Shown here one piece after another: positions 8,597-17,170 of a stretch of DNA of 64,000 bases. The notes under the pieces were generated by a model that saw only the letters and a list, made by a program, of their open reading frames with translations, searched no databases and was not told the DNA's origin. Position 1 is the first letter of the stretch. Every line of letters begins with the position of its first letter. A program made the position numbers and the translations under genes. The stretch comes from an uncultured Eggerthellaceae bacterium (GTDB lineage Bacteria; Actinomycetota; Coriobacteriia; Coriobacteriales; Eggerthellaceae), in the NCBI GenBank assembly GCA_937892845.1, contig CALBGP010000005.1:1-64000 (forward strand), in the 5' to 3' direction.

Positions 8597-9374
8597 TCCC
8601 CGAGCCGTCCACACCCTCGCAGCTTTCGAAATCGGGGATGAAGGATTCATCCGCAGCATCCCCATCCTGCCAGAAATACTCCTCGACCCCAAGCGAATCA
8701 AGATGGTCGAGGAGTTCTTCGTATTCGGCAGCTGAAACCGTGCGCGCCAGCTCCGGGAAGCGCTCAACGGCAGCGGGCATGGGCGTGAACTGATTCATGA
8801 GGCTGAAGGTGATGCGGTCGCCGAAACGCGCGACCAGGCGGTCGAGCGCCTGGTTCGTGCTTTCAAGCTGGCCCGGCAACAGCAGGATGCGCACGATGAC
8901 GGAAGCGTCCGTCGACGCCATGGCGGAAAGCGCGTCCAGTGCCGTGTCGGGATAATCCGCAGCGCGCGAATAGCGGGCGGCGACCGAAGGGTCCGCATAG
9001 CGGTAATCAGTCAAGAACACATCCACGTATTCGCCGGCCAAGGCAATGGTTTCGGGCGTCTCGTAGCCCGAGGTGTTGTAGACCACGGGAAGCGCCAATC
9101 CGCGTTTGCGCGCAAGGTCAAGCGCATCAAGGATCTGGAGGATGTAGTGGGTCGGCGTGACCAGGTTGATGTTGAGCGCTTTGCGGGCCTGCTGCTCAAG
9201 GAAGATCTGCGCCAGGCGCTCAACCGTGATGTCGCGCCCCACCCTGCCTTCAGCAATGCAGGCATTCTGGCAGTAGACGCAATGCAGCGGGCAATGCGCG
9301 AAGAACACGGTCCCGCTGCCCGCTTCGCCTGAAATGGGAGGCTCTTCCCAGAAATGCAGCGCAGCACGAGCCAC
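8589..9374 (-). CDS. radical SAM protein, PflA-like
   Basis: From the GTG at 9374 the product has 261 residues, with the [4Fe-4S] motif CPLHCVYCQN at Cys28, Cys32 and Cys35 and a flanking FFAHCPLHC typical of pyruvate formate-lyase activating-enzyme-like proteins. The reading frame stays open upstream to about 9476. There it encodes CELCPRRCRADR and GERGVCGA, a cysteine-rich N-terminal segment conserved in this family, so the true protein is probably about 34 residues longer. The extension contains no ATG, GTG or TTG at a suitable place. An ATC at 9476 sits 7 bases after AAGGA, and a CTG is at 9467. It follows degV immediately and ends the long leftward operon. The substrate is unknown. Confidence 0.8.
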   Translation of the reverse strand: MARAALHFWEEPPISGEAGSGTVFFAHCPLHCVYCQNACIAEGRVGRDITVERLAQIFLEQQARKALNINLVTPTHYILQILDALDLARKRGLALPVVYNTSGYETPETIALAGEYVDVFLTDYRYADPSVAARYSRAADYPDTALDALSAMASTDASVIVRILLLPGQLESTNQALDRLVARFGDRITFSLMNQFTPMPAAVERFPELARTVSAAEYEELLDHLDSLGVEEYFWQDGDAADESFIPDFESCEGVDGSGIR

Positions 9375-9480
9375 GCGAAGCTCATCGGCAGCACCGCAGA
9401 CGCCGCGCTCACCTGACGCGCGGTCGGCACGGCAGCGGCGGGGACACAGCTCGCAGGATGTGGGCAGCGCTCTGATGGCT

Positions 9481-10404
9481 CTATCCTTCGCTTTTCACGC
9501 GGCGCGCAATGCGGTCGGCCACGGACAGGTCCTCACGGCGATCAGATCCCCAGAAGACCACAGCCACCATGCCGGGGCCCACGTGCGAACCGATAACGGG
9601 GCCAATGGAGCACCTCAGGAAGAATGCCTTATCGGAGCCTATGACATCGACAAGCCGATCGGCATCTTTGGGACAATCGGCATCGCCTATGACGACGCAC
9701 TGCATGGGAGTTTCCCTATCAGAGCGCTGGGCGAAGTATTCAGCAAGCTGCTTGATGCCCTTCTTGCGACCGCGTGCCACGCCCTTGAGGGCAAGCCCGC
9801 CTTCAAGGTCGAAGGACAGAAGCGGCTTGACATCGAGCTTCGCACCGGCAGAAGCCACCATATCGGGAATGCGGCCGCCACGGCGCAGCGACTCCAGATC
9901 CTCAACCATGAACATGGCGTTGACGAAGTAACGAGCCTCTTCGGCCCACTGCGCAAGCTCCGCAGCCGAAAGACCCTTCTCACGCTGCGTCAGAGCCTCT
10001 TGGACCAGAAGCGCCTCTGCAACCGAGGCAAGCTTTGTATCCACCATATGGAGCTCGAAGCCGGGGTGCGCCTCACGCGCCTGGTCGGCAAGCAAACACG
10101 CCGTCGAGAAGCTGCCGGACAGAGCGCTTGAAAAGCCCAGGAACACGCACGGCTTGCCCTGTGCAGCCGCCCATTCGAACGCCGCCATGTACGAGGGGAT
10201 GGAAACCTGCGCGGTAGTGGGTTGCTCGCCTTTGCGCATGCGCTCGAAGAAACCATGCGCCGTAGTGGTGCGGTACAGGTCATCGAGGTGTTCTTCAGAG
10301 CCGAAGAGGTACGGGAATTCGACCAGGTAGACGCCTTCGCGGTTAACGACGGAATAAGGAAGGTCGCAGCAGGAATCTATGATCAGGGTACATTGTGTTT
10401 GCAT
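9481..10404 (-). CDS. DegV family fatty-acid-binding protein
   Basis: The 307-residue product matches the DegV fold. It has an N-terminal strand and loop LIIDSCCDLPYSV, a TAQVSIPSY segment after the first third, the lipid-contacting loop SALSGSFSTA near residue 110, and a second domain with DVKPLLSFDLEGGLALKGVARGRKK. Members bind fatty acids and serve as the FakB subunit for fatty-acid kinase in some bacteria. No fakA-like gene is nearby, so the partner is unknown. It lies between pncB and the radical SAM gene on the same strand and its stop codon precedes the radical SAM frame by only a few bases, indicating translational coupling. Confidence 0.88.
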   Translation of the reverse strand: MQTQCTLIIDSCCDLPYSVVNREGVYLVEFPYLFGSEEHLDDLYRTTTAHGFFERMRKGEQPTTAQVSIPSYMAAFEWAAAQGKPCVFLGFSSALSGSFSTACLLADQAREAHPGFELHMVDTKLASVAEALLVQEALTQREKGLSAAELAQWAEEARYFVNAMFMVEDLESLRRGGRIPDMVASAGAKLDVKPLLSFDLEGGLALKGVARGRKKGIKQLAEYFAQRSDRETPMQCVVIGDADCPKDADRLVDVIGSDKAFFLRCSIGPVIGSHVGPGMVAVVFWGSDRREDLSVADRIARRVKSEG

Positions 10405-10456
10405 ATGGCATCTTTCTCATGGATGGACGGCTGTAGGCAAGCAGGCCGCGGCATTA

Positions 10457-11992
10457 TCAGAATACTCCCGCTGGCCTGGAGCCACGCAGTTCGGCGACCA
10501 TGCGTGCACGCCTGTGCCAAAGGCCCTCTTCAAGGCCGACGGGGTAAGAATGCGGGTTCAGGAGACGCTTCTGCGACTCATCGAGACGGGCAAGTTCGCC
10601 CTGAACGCGTTCACGGGCCGCCATGGCACTGCGCATATCGGCGCTGAGCACCGATCTTCCTCCGCGCGCCAAGGGCTTGAGGATCAGCTCGGAGTCCAAG
10701 CCCTTGAGGCATTTGGACCGAAGGCTGCTCGCAGGATCGACGATCATGCAGCCCTCGCCCGCGGGATGCCCGGACTCGAAGACCATATCGCCCGACAGAC
10801 GGCCATCTTCCCCGATGAAGCGGCGCACCTCCAAAACACCCGGAACGGTGAGCTTTCCCACCTGTTCGGATATCTTGAGCCTGGGGCGCCAATCGCTCTG
10901 CCCTGCAGCGCGGGTGGCGGAAAGCTTGTAGACGCCGCCCAAAGACGGCTGATCGAAGGCGCAGGCCAGCTTCGTACCCACACCCCACGAATCCACGGGC
11001 GCATGCTGTTCGCGGATGGAGGCGATGGTGTACTCATCAAGGTCATTGGAAACCACGATCTTGCAATCGGTGAGACCCGCCGCATCAAGCTCATGGCGTG
11101 CATACGAGCTCAACCACGCAAGATCGCCGGAATCAATCCTGATTCCGGCCAGATGCTCGCCCGCTTCGCGCATTTCCAACCCGACCGTGATGGCATTGGC
11201 AATGCCCTGCTTGACATCGTAGGTATCCACCAACAGGATGCAGTTCTTCGGCATGACACGGGCATATGCGCGAAACGCCTCAAGCTCGTCATCGAAGGAC
11301 ATGACCCAGGAATGGGCATGGGTGCCCGACACGGGCAGCCCGAACATCTTGCCGGCAAGGACATTGGAGGTCGAAGAGCAACCGCCCACAACGGCAGCGC
11401 GGCTGGCCCACAGAGAGCCGCCTGCGCCTTGCGCACGGCGCAACCCGAATTCCGCCACCGGGCTTTTCGCGGACAGGCACACGCGCGCCGCCTTGGTGGC
11501 GATAAGCGTCTGGAAGTTGATGCAGTTCAAAAGCGCAGTCTCCAACAACTGGCACTGCATGATGGGGCCGCAAACACGCACCAACGGCTCGACGGGGAAA
11601 ACGACGGTGCCTTCGGCAACCGCATCGATATCCACGCTCAGTCGCATGGCGCCCAGATAATCCAGGAATTCGCGCTTGAACAGCTTGCCGCCGCCTGGAG
11701 CGGGAAGCGAAGCCAGATACGCGATATCATCGCTCGTGAACCTGAAGCCGTCGATCATCTCAGCCAGCTGGGCGGCACCGCACGCAACAGCGAACCCTCC
11801 CTTGAAGGGATTGTCGCGGAAGAACATGTGGAAGCACGCCATCTCGTCGGTCTTGCCGCATTCCCAATAGCCCTGCGCCATGGTGATCTGGTACAAGTCG
11901 GTCAGAAGCGCGTAATTCAGCGTCCCGGGTTCAGCGGGAATCTGCCCATCTGCGCAGACCTCGGGTGCCGCGTCAATCCCGTTTTCGCTCAT
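10457..11992 (-). CDS. pncB: nicotinate phosphoribosyltransferase
   Basis: This enzyme joins nicotinate to PRPP, giving nicotinate mononucleotide in NAD salvage. The ATG at 11992 is preferred because GGAG lies 6 bases upstream. The roughly 511-residue protein opens its catalytic region with LLTDLYQITMAQGYWE and contains FRDNPFKGGFAVACG, the loop around VSGTHAHSWVMSF with the phosphorylatable histidine region, and the phosphoribosyl-binding GIRIDSGDLAWLS. It sits 16-30 bases after the PSP1-domain gene on the same strand. The co-transcribed neighbours (PSP1, holB, tmk) are unrelated in function, so this is probably a housekeeping operon. Confidence 0.93.
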   Translation of the reverse strand: MSENGIDAAPEVCADGQIPAEPGTLNYALLTDLYQITMAQGYWECGKTDEMACFHMFFRDNPFKGGFAVACGAAQLAEMIDGFRFTSDDIAYLASLPAPGGGKLFKREFLDYLGAMRLSVDIDAVAEGTVVFPVEPLVRVCGPIMQCQLLETALLNCINFQTLIATKAARVCLSAKSPVAEFGLRRAQGAGGSLWASRAAVVGGCSSTSNVLAGKMFGLPVSGTHAHSWVMSFDDELEAFRAYARVMPKNCILLVDTYDVKQGIANAITVGLEMREAGEHLAGIRIDSGDLAWLSSYARHELDAAGLTDCKIVVSNDLDEYTIASIREQHAPVDSWGVGTKLACAFDQPSLGGVYKLSATRAAGQSDWRPRLKISEQVGKLTVPGVLEVRRFIGEDGRLSGDMVFESGHPAGEGCMIVDPASSLRSKCLKGLDSELILKPLARGGRSVLSADMRSAMAARERVQGELARLDESQKRLLNPHSYPVGLEEGLWHRRARMVAELRGSRPAGVF

Positions 11993-12007
11993 GATCATCT
12001 CCATAGT

Positions 12008-13528
12008 CTATTTCTCGGATTCTCCGCCCTGGGCCTTATGGCTGCGGCGCCTGGACTTCCTATGCTCTGCATTGGGCGCCGAAGCGTCCGAAGATCCGGA
12101 CTGCGGACGGCCCTGGCGCTCAGGGGCGCCTTGGGACGAAAGGCTCGAAGAGCGCTGACCGGGACGCTTGGAGGCGTCGCGACGCTGTGCGGCCTTGGGC
12201 TGTTGTGCGGCCTGGCCCTGGGAACGTCCCTGCTGCTGCCCCGATCCCTTGCGCTGCTTGGGCTGGGATTTGGAGGATTTCGCCTGCTTGGATTCGCCGG
12301 AAGCCGCATCGGTTCTCTGCTGGGATCCGCGCGCTGCATCCGAAGAGGCCGCCGCCTTGCCGGAAACCGTAGACGACCTGCGCCTGCGTGTGGGCTTGGC
12401 CTGAGAGGCATCCTTGCGCTGCGTGCTGCCCTGATCGGCGGATTTGGCCTGCGCGGATTTCTCTTGCTGGGCTCCGCCTGCGGACTGGCCCGCTTCATGG
12501 GTGCGCCCGGCGCGCTTGCGACGACGCGGTTTGCGGGATGCGGATTCCTGCTGATCTTCCGCTGCGGGCTTCGCGCGACGAGCCTGAGGATTCGAAGCCA
12601 CGGCGTCGGTCCCCGTGAAGATGGGGGTCACAAGAGATTCGACAGGCGACGCACCGGCCATCACAGCGTTCATGCACTCATCGAAAACATCGGCGGGAAC
12701 ACGGCAGGGCTTGCCCGTCTTCTTGTCCACTTCCATCTCCGCCAAGGGAACCTTGACGCGCTTATCGTCGGAGGTGAGCAGCGTGACGGTTTCGCGGGGC
12801 ACGTTGACTTCGATGACCTTGGCATCGCCTTTGGGCGTGGCGATCATCGAGTTCATCTTGGGGCTGCACGTCTTGAATTCCTTGTAGATGTCGGATTCGT
12901 AGCGCAAGCAGCACATGAGCCTTCCGCACACGCCGGAGATCTTCTGGGGGTTCAGCGACAGATCCTGGTCTTTCGCCATGCGGATGGAGACGGGATTGAA
13001 CTCACCGCCCAAACGCTTGCAGCACAGCTCCTGGCCGCAATGTCCCAGACCGCCCACGATGCGGGCTTCATCGCGCACGCCGATTTGGCGCATGTCGATG
13101 CGCACATGGAAGCGCGCAGCCAGGGCACGGACGAGTTCGCGGAAGTCGACCCGGTCTTCGGACTCGAAATAAAACACCGCCTTGTCGCCGTCGAAAAGGT
13201 ACTCAACGGTGACAGGATGCATGTCAAGGCCCTGCTCGGCCACCATCTGCTTGAAGACGGGCAGCGCGTCTGCGGCCTGCTGCTGCAGGTTCTTCCACGC
13301 CACCTCATCTTCGGGGGTGGCAACACGGATAACCGGCTTCAGCGGGGATTTCAGATTGGAGATCTGGTCTTGCGTGACCTCTTTGAGGTCCTCTTCGGCG
13401 CGGCCGAATTCAAGGCCCCTCTCCGTTTTGACGATCAGGTTATCGCCCTTCCTGAACTCAACCCCGTTATGGGCGAACCACAGAATTTTAGGGTTGTAGG
13501 TGAGCCTAACCGCGGCTACGTGTGCCAT
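12008..13528 (-). CDS. PSP1 domain protein (RicT/YaaT family) with long basic tail
   Basis: Residues 1 to about 270 match the PSP1/RicT family, which in Bacillus acts with RicA and RicF in RNA maturation and development and binds Fe-S clusters. The cysteine-rich loops CGQELCCKRLGG and GVCGRLMCCLRYE are present. From about residue 300 to 506 the protein becomes a low-complexity tail of Ser, Gln, Lys, Arg and Ala (KPRRRKRAGR, QPKAAQRRDASKRPG), likely disordered and RNA-binding; family members are usually about 270-300 residues. GAGAGG before the ATG at 13528 supports the start. The gene overlaps the end of holB by 23 bases, an arrangement also seen in other Gram-positive bacteria. Confidence 0.9.
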   Translation of the reverse strand: MAHVAAVRLTYNPKILWFAHNGVEFRKGDNLIVKTERGLEFGRAEEDLKEVTQDQISNLKSPLKPVIRVATPEDEVAWKNLQQQAADALPVFKQMVAEQGLDMHPVTVEYLFDGDKAVFYFESEDRVDFRELVRALAARFHVRIDMRQIGVRDEARIVGGLGHCGQELCCKRLGGEFNPVSIRMAKDQDLSLNPQKISGVCGRLMCCLRYESDIYKEFKTCSPKMNSMIATPKGDAKVIEVNVPRETVTLLTSDDKRVKVPLAEMEVDKKTGKPCRVPADVFDECMNAVMAGASPVESLVTPIFTGTDAVASNPQARRAKPAAEDQQESASRKPRRRKRAGRTHEAGQSAGGAQQEKSAQAKSADQGSTQRKDASQAKPTRRRRSSTVSGKAAASSDAARGSQQRTDAASGESKQAKSSKSQPKQRKGSGQQQGRSQGQAAQQPKAAQRRDASKRPGQRSSSLSSQGAPERQGRPQSGSSDASAPNAEHRKSRRRSHKAQGGESEK

Positions 13529-14636
13529 ACAGCACCTCTCTTATCTCAGAAAGCATTGCTTCGATACTCAATTGCGGAGAAACATTATACGAGATGGCAT
13601 CCTCAGCAACCTCCACACGTTCCAAAGCACGGCAAACCCTCGCTTCGTCCGTGCGCGATGCAGCCTTCCTGATGCCCTCTTCCACGTCTGAATTGATGAT
13701 GAGATCCCCGGCTCCCGACGCTGTCATCATCACATCGCGCAACCACGCGCGCACGATGTTGAGCAACTGGCCCAGATGCTCGAAACTCATCTGCGACAGC
13801 ATGCGCTTATGCTGAGCAGCCAGGGTCTTGAGAGCACCCTTCTGCAGAAAATCAGCATTGTCCGCCATGACGGCCTCCTGCTCGCGGCGAACATCATCGA
13901 GCGGAGCATTGGCGTCCGTCACCAAGCGGGCCGCCACCGTCAGCACATCCAGATCGTCGGCATCGGCAAGCTGCTCAAGCGCCGTGATCGCATTGCGGCG
14001 AAACGCAAGGCGCTCGTTCGACTTGAGGAAACGGGCGGCCTTGGTAACCGAGCCGCCGCACGCCTGGATGGCAGCGGCCGCCTGCTGAGAGGTGGCACCT
14101 GTGTGCTGGACCAGGATGGCTGCAGCTTCGCTTGCCGGGATATGGCGAAACGCCACCACCTGGCACCGTGAGACTATGGTGGGAAGCACACTCTCACGCG
14201 TTCGGCCCAAGAGGATGATGACCACGCTTTCAGGCGGCTCCTCCAGCGTCTTGAGAAACGCGTTTGCCGCCGAAACGCCCATCAGGTCGGCGCGATCGAG
14301 GATGTAGACCTTGCGCGACGCCTGAATGGGAGCAAGGGAGCTATCGGCCACAATCTCCCTGATCTGCTCGACCAGATACCCCTGCGCACCTGCAGGCGCA
14401 TGGAAATGGATATCCGGATGCATGCGGCGCTGCGCTTTCTTGCAGTGGTCGCATTCCCCGCAGCCTTTATCGGGGCACACGATAGACTGCGCGAAGGCGT
14501 AGGCAGCAGCCGTTTTGTTCGAACCAGCAGGACCGCAGAACAGATATGCATGGCTCACGCGGCCGGACGCCGTGCAGCTGCGCAGAAACTCCCTGACCCT
14601 CGGCTGTCCGAGAACGGTTTCGAACACATCGCCCAT
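13506..14636 (-). CDS. holB: DNA polymerase III subunit delta'
   Basis: This is a clamp-loader subunit of the replicative polymerase. In the 376-residue protein an AAA+ module occupies roughly residues 1-220. The P-loop reads CGPAGSNKTAAA, the zinc-binding motif is CPDKGCGECDHCKK, and the Walker B/sensor segment includes KVYILDRADLMGVSAANAFLKTLEEPP. The rest is the helical collar domain. The start ATG overlaps the tmk stop as TGATG, and the 3' end overlaps the PSP1 gene. The order tmk-holB-PSP1 is a common conserved cluster. Confidence 0.93.
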   Translation of the reverse strand: MGDVFETVLGQPRVREFLRSCTASGRVSHAYLFCGPAGSNKTAAAYAFAQSIVCPDKGCGECDHCKKAQRRMHPDIHFHAPAGAQGYLVEQIREIVADSSLAPIQASRKVYILDRADLMGVSAANAFLKTLEEPPESVVIILLGRTRESVLPTIVSRCQVVAFRHIPASEAAAILVQHTGATSQQAAAAIQACGGSVTKAARFLKSNERLAFRRNAITALEQLADADDLDVLTVAARLVTDANAPLDDVRREQEAVMADNADFLQKGALKTLAAQHKRMLSQMSFEHLGQLLNIVRAWLRDVMMTASGAGDLIINSDVEEGIRKAASRTDEARVCRALERVEVAEDAISYNVSPQLSIEAMLSEIREVLYGTRSRG

Positions 14637-15367
14637 CAGCAGCGCCTCTTCACGTCAAGCGAGTCGAAATACGATTCATCCGCAAGCGCCTCTTCCATCC
14701 ATTCAAACAGGTCGGCGAGCTCGGCGAAGACTAGACGGGAGGTCTGGGATTTTCTCTCCTGGGAGCGCACGGTGCGGATTCGCTCGGGCCAACGCTGGGC
14801 CAGCTCGGAAAACGCCGCATTGACACGGGCATGGAAGTCTTCGCCGGCCATCTCAAGCCTATCTGCTCCGTTGTTCTTGGTGGCCCGCACAAGGCCGGCT
14901 TCAGCGCTGGGTGCGACAAGCAGGATGGTGCGATCGGGGACAATGCCCTGGCAGGCGAACTCGTTGGCACGCGCTACGCTTGCTTCGCCCAGACCGCGAC
15001 CGCGCACCTGGTAGGCGAATGTGGAATCCGCGAAACGGTCGCAGAGCACGACGGCACCGCGCTTCAGGGCAGGTGCGATCACTTCGGAGACTATCTGGGC
15101 ACGGGCCGCCTCGTAGATGAGCAGCTCGCACGCATCCGACATGCATTCGTTGGCGGGATCCAAGACAATCGAGCGAAGTTGCTCGCCGATGCCGGTTCCA
15201 CCGGGTTCGCGCAAGCACACGACTTCGCAGCCATGCGCCTCGAGCGCTGCGGCAAGGAAGCGGATGTGCGTGGTCTTGCCAGCACCCTCCCCTCCCTCGA
15301 ACGTTATGAAAATGCCCCGTTTCCCAACGGATGCACGGTTATCAGATTCACAGGTCATAGACGTCAT
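14636..15367 (-). CDS. tmk: thymidylate kinase
   Basis: This enzyme phosphorylates dTMP to dTDP. The P-loop FITFEGGEGAGKTTHIRFL is unmistakable, followed by CLREPGGTGIGEQLRSI and the DRFADSTFAYQVRGRGL lid-side motif. The start is uncertain: ATGs at 15367 and 15358 are both plausible, giving about 243 or 240 residues. Further upstream codons overlap the fumarase beta gene and are not family sequence. The gene overlaps the end of the beta-subunit gene by about 20 bases and the holB start by one codon, so translation is coupled along the operon. Confidence 0.93.
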   Translation of the reverse strand: MTSMTCESDNRASVGKRGIFITFEGGEGAGKTTHIRFLAAALEAHGCEVVCLREPGGTGIGEQLRSIVLDPANECMSDACELLIYEAARAQIVSEVIAPALKRGAVVLCDRFADSTFAYQVRGRGLGEASVARANEFACQGIVPDRTILLVAPSAEAGLVRATKNNGADRLEMAGEDFHARVNAAFSELAQRWPERIRTVRSQERKSQTSRLVFAELADLFEWMEEALADESYFDSLDVKRRC

Positions 15368-15872
15368 GTCCCAACGTATCCACCCCCACGAACACGGGGA
15401 ATCCTTCAACGGTAATGCGCCGCAGCGCTTCCGTTCCCAAGTCAGGGTAAGCAACCACTTCGCTTGACGTAACGCAGCGCGCCAAAAGCGCGGCAGCTCC
15501 GCCCGTTGCCACGAAATAGACCGAACCCGTACGCACGCAGGCCTCTTTGACCTGGTCGGAGCGCATGCCTTTGCCTACCGTGGCCACAATCCCCGCATCA
15601 TGCAGGTCGCATGCCGCGAAATCCATACGCGAAGCGGTCGTGGGCCCCACCGCCCCGAAAGGGCGCCCCGCGGCAGCCGGGGTTGGCCCGGCATAGAAGA
15701 TGCAGGCGCCTTGAAGCCCATACGGCAAAGCCCCCTGTTCATGGAGCTCTTCCAGCAAACGAGCATGCCCCGCATCTCGCAAGGTGTACAAAGGTCCTGT
15801 AAGCGTGCACGCATCGCCCGCACGCAGTTCTCGGAGCTCGCGGGAATCCAAAGGAAGCGTCAGTTCTCGCAC
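15348..15872 (-). CDS. class I fumarate hydratase, beta subunit (C-terminal type)
   Basis: This is the C-terminal-type subunit of an oxygen-sensitive Fe-S fumarase/tartrate dehydratase, interconverting fumarate and malate with the alpha subunit. The GTG at 15872 is chosen because AGGGGGAGG lies just upstream; the overlap with the alpha gene is 13 bases. Of about 174 residues, the motifs ELRAGDACTLTGPLYTLRDAGHARL, GCAIFYAGPTPAAAGRPFGAVGPTTASRMD-like core and VGKGMRSDQVKEACVRTGSVYFVATGGAAALLA identify the family. Fumarate or tartrate specificity cannot be decided from sequence alone. Fumarate formation fits an organism with several fumarate-reductase-like flavoproteins. Confidence 0.9.
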   Translation of the reverse strand: MRELTLPLDSRELRELRAGDACTLTGPLYTLRDAGHARLLEELHEQGALPYGLQGACIFYAGPTPAAAGRPFGAVGPTTASRMDFAACDLHDAGIVATVGKGMRSDQVKEACVRTGSVYFVATGGAAALLARCVTSSEVVAYPDLGTEALRRITVEGFPVFVGVDTLGHDVYDL

Positions 15873-16738
15873 AATGCCCCCTCCCCCTGCGCGCAGCACA
15901 GCTCAATCGTAGTGCGTCGCATAGCCGAACATCCCATGTTCACAGCCAGAGGCAAAGCGGCGATATGGCACGGCGCGGTCTGCACATGGACGGCCAAAGC
16001 CAAGGTATTGCCGCCCAAGGCACCGGGCCCGATCCCCGTTTCGTTGATGGCGCAGAGAAGTTCACGCTCGAAAGCCGCAGTGCGTTCATCCGGTGCAGCA
16101 GACCCGATGGGACGCAGCAGCGCGCTTTTGGCCAAGTGCGCCACGCGGTCGAATGTGGAGCCGATGCCGATGCCCACAACAAGCGGCGGACAAGCGTTGG
16201 CAGCCTTCGCTCGAACGCAGGCCAAAATCTCGTCCACAACACCCTGCCTGCCCGCTCCGGGTGTAAGCATGATGACGCGCGAAGCATTGTCAGACCCGCC
16301 GCCCTTGAGCATGACATGGAGCCGTGCACCAGGCTTAGCGCTTAAATGGATATCGCAGAATGCAGGCGTATTGTCGCCGGTATTGGTTCGATCGAACAAC
16401 GCATCGCGGACGACGCTTTTTCTGAGGGCTGCCGCATCATAGGCGCGCGCAACAGCAGCGTCCACGCAATCGAACACGTCACCTGGGATAAGGCAATCGG
16501 GCCCAGCCTCCAAGCACACCCAAACGGTGCCTGTGTCCTGGCAGATGGGTACGTGGTCGGACGCGGCGATTTCGGCGTTGGCAAGCAGCTGATCGAGCAC
16601 GAATGCGCCGCGGCCCTGCGGTTCTGAGTTGCGAGCGGATGCAAGCGAATCGCGCACATCCCGAGGCAGGACGCACGCGATGGTGGGAATGGCGGATTCA
16701 ACGGCATCCCCGATGAGTTCTTTTGTGAGAGTAATCAT
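15860..16738 (-). CDS. class I fumarate hydratase, alpha subunit (N-terminal type)
   Basis: The 292-residue product is the N-terminal-type, iron-sulfur-binding subunit of a two-subunit fumarase/tartrate dehydratase. Likely cluster ligands are in HVPICQDTGTVWVC and PAFCDIHLS, with GGGSDNASRVIMLTPGAG and the PPLVVGIGIGSTFDRVAHLAKSALL segment of the catalytic core. It is the first gene of the eight-gene leftward operon running to the radical SAM gene. Upstream, about 140 bases separate it from rplW; two hairpins lie in that gap, so it probably has its own promoter there, although I could not identify one with confidence. Confidence 0.9.
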   Translation of the reverse strand: MITLTKELIGDAVESAIPTIACVLPRDVRDSLASARNSEPQGRGAFVLDQLLANAEIAASDHVPICQDTGTVWVCLEAGPDCLIPGDVFDCVDAAVARAYDAAALRKSVVRDALFDRTNTGDNTPAFCDIHLSAKPGARLHVMLKGGGSDNASRVIMLTPGAGRQGVVDEILACVRAKAANACPPLVVGIGIGSTFDRVAHLAKSALLRPIGSAAPDERTAAFERELLCAINETGIGPGALGGNTLALAVHVQTAPCHIAALPLAVNMGCSAMRRTTIELCCAQGEGALCEN

Positions 16739-16795
16739 GCATCAATTGTAACGCATCGCGGCAAGCTGCGGACATAAGGCGGGTGCGGCTCCTCC

Positions 16796-16829
16796 CTAAA
16801 ACAAGAAAATCCCCGCCGAAGCGGGGATT
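16796..16829 (-). terminator. terminator of the ribosomal protein operon
   Basis: Read leftward, AATCCCCGC, TTCG and GCGGGGATT form a perfect 9-bp stem followed by TTTCTTGTTTT. It lies after rplW and ends the rpsL-rplW transcript. Confidence 0.85.
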
Positions 16830-16849
16830 GCTCTTCGAAGAAGCACTGC

Positions 16850-16869
16850 CTGCGGACTTGAGTCCGCAG
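16850..16869 (-). terminator. second hairpin directly after rplW
   Basis: CTGCGGACT and AGTCCGCAG form a 9-bp stem with a 2-base apex, 14 bases past the rplW stop. There is no clear T-tract. It may be a 3' stabiliser or the first half of a tandem termination region. Confidence 0.45.
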
Positions 16870-16882
16870 AGTTTCTCAGAAA

Positions 16883-17170
16883 CTAGTTGGCAGCGAACAG
16901 CTCGATGGTATCGCCTTCCTTGAGGGTAACCATGGCCTTCTTCCACGTACGGGTCTTGCCGGCCTGGAAGCGGACACGCTTCGGCTTGGCCTTGACATTG
17001 ATCGTGTTGACCTTGGCGACCTTCACATTGAAGATGGCTTCGACGGCCTGGGCGATCTCGACCTTGTTGGAATCCTTGGCAACCTCGAAGGTGTAGCAGT
17101 TCTTCGCCATCATGTCGTAGCTGCGCTCGGTGATGACGGGACGGATGATAACCTCGCGGGGATCCTTCAT
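16883..17170 (-). CDS. rplW: 50S ribosomal protein L23
   Basis: The 95-residue length and sequence are typical: EVIIRPVITERSYDMMAKN at the N-terminus and VNTINVKAKPKRVRFQAGKTRTWKKAMVTLKEG in the rRNA-binding half. L23 lines the peptide exit tunnel and is the docking site for trigger factor and SRP. Its ATG shares a base with the rplD stop (TAATG), and GAGGAGG lies upstream inside rplD. It is the last gene of the operon here. The usual next genes (rplB, rpsS and so on) are absent. Confidence 0.97.
   Translation of the reverse strand: MKDPREVIIRPVITERSYDMMAKNCYTFEVAKDSNKVEIAQAVEAIFNVKVAKVNTINVKAKPKRVRFQAGKTRTWKKAMVTLKEGDTIELFAAN

Noticed and set aside
10379..13672. A 1097-codon open frame on the plus strand
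   Set aside because: It is antisense to pncB and the PSP1 gene, both of which have clear family motifs, so it is a GC-rich shadow.
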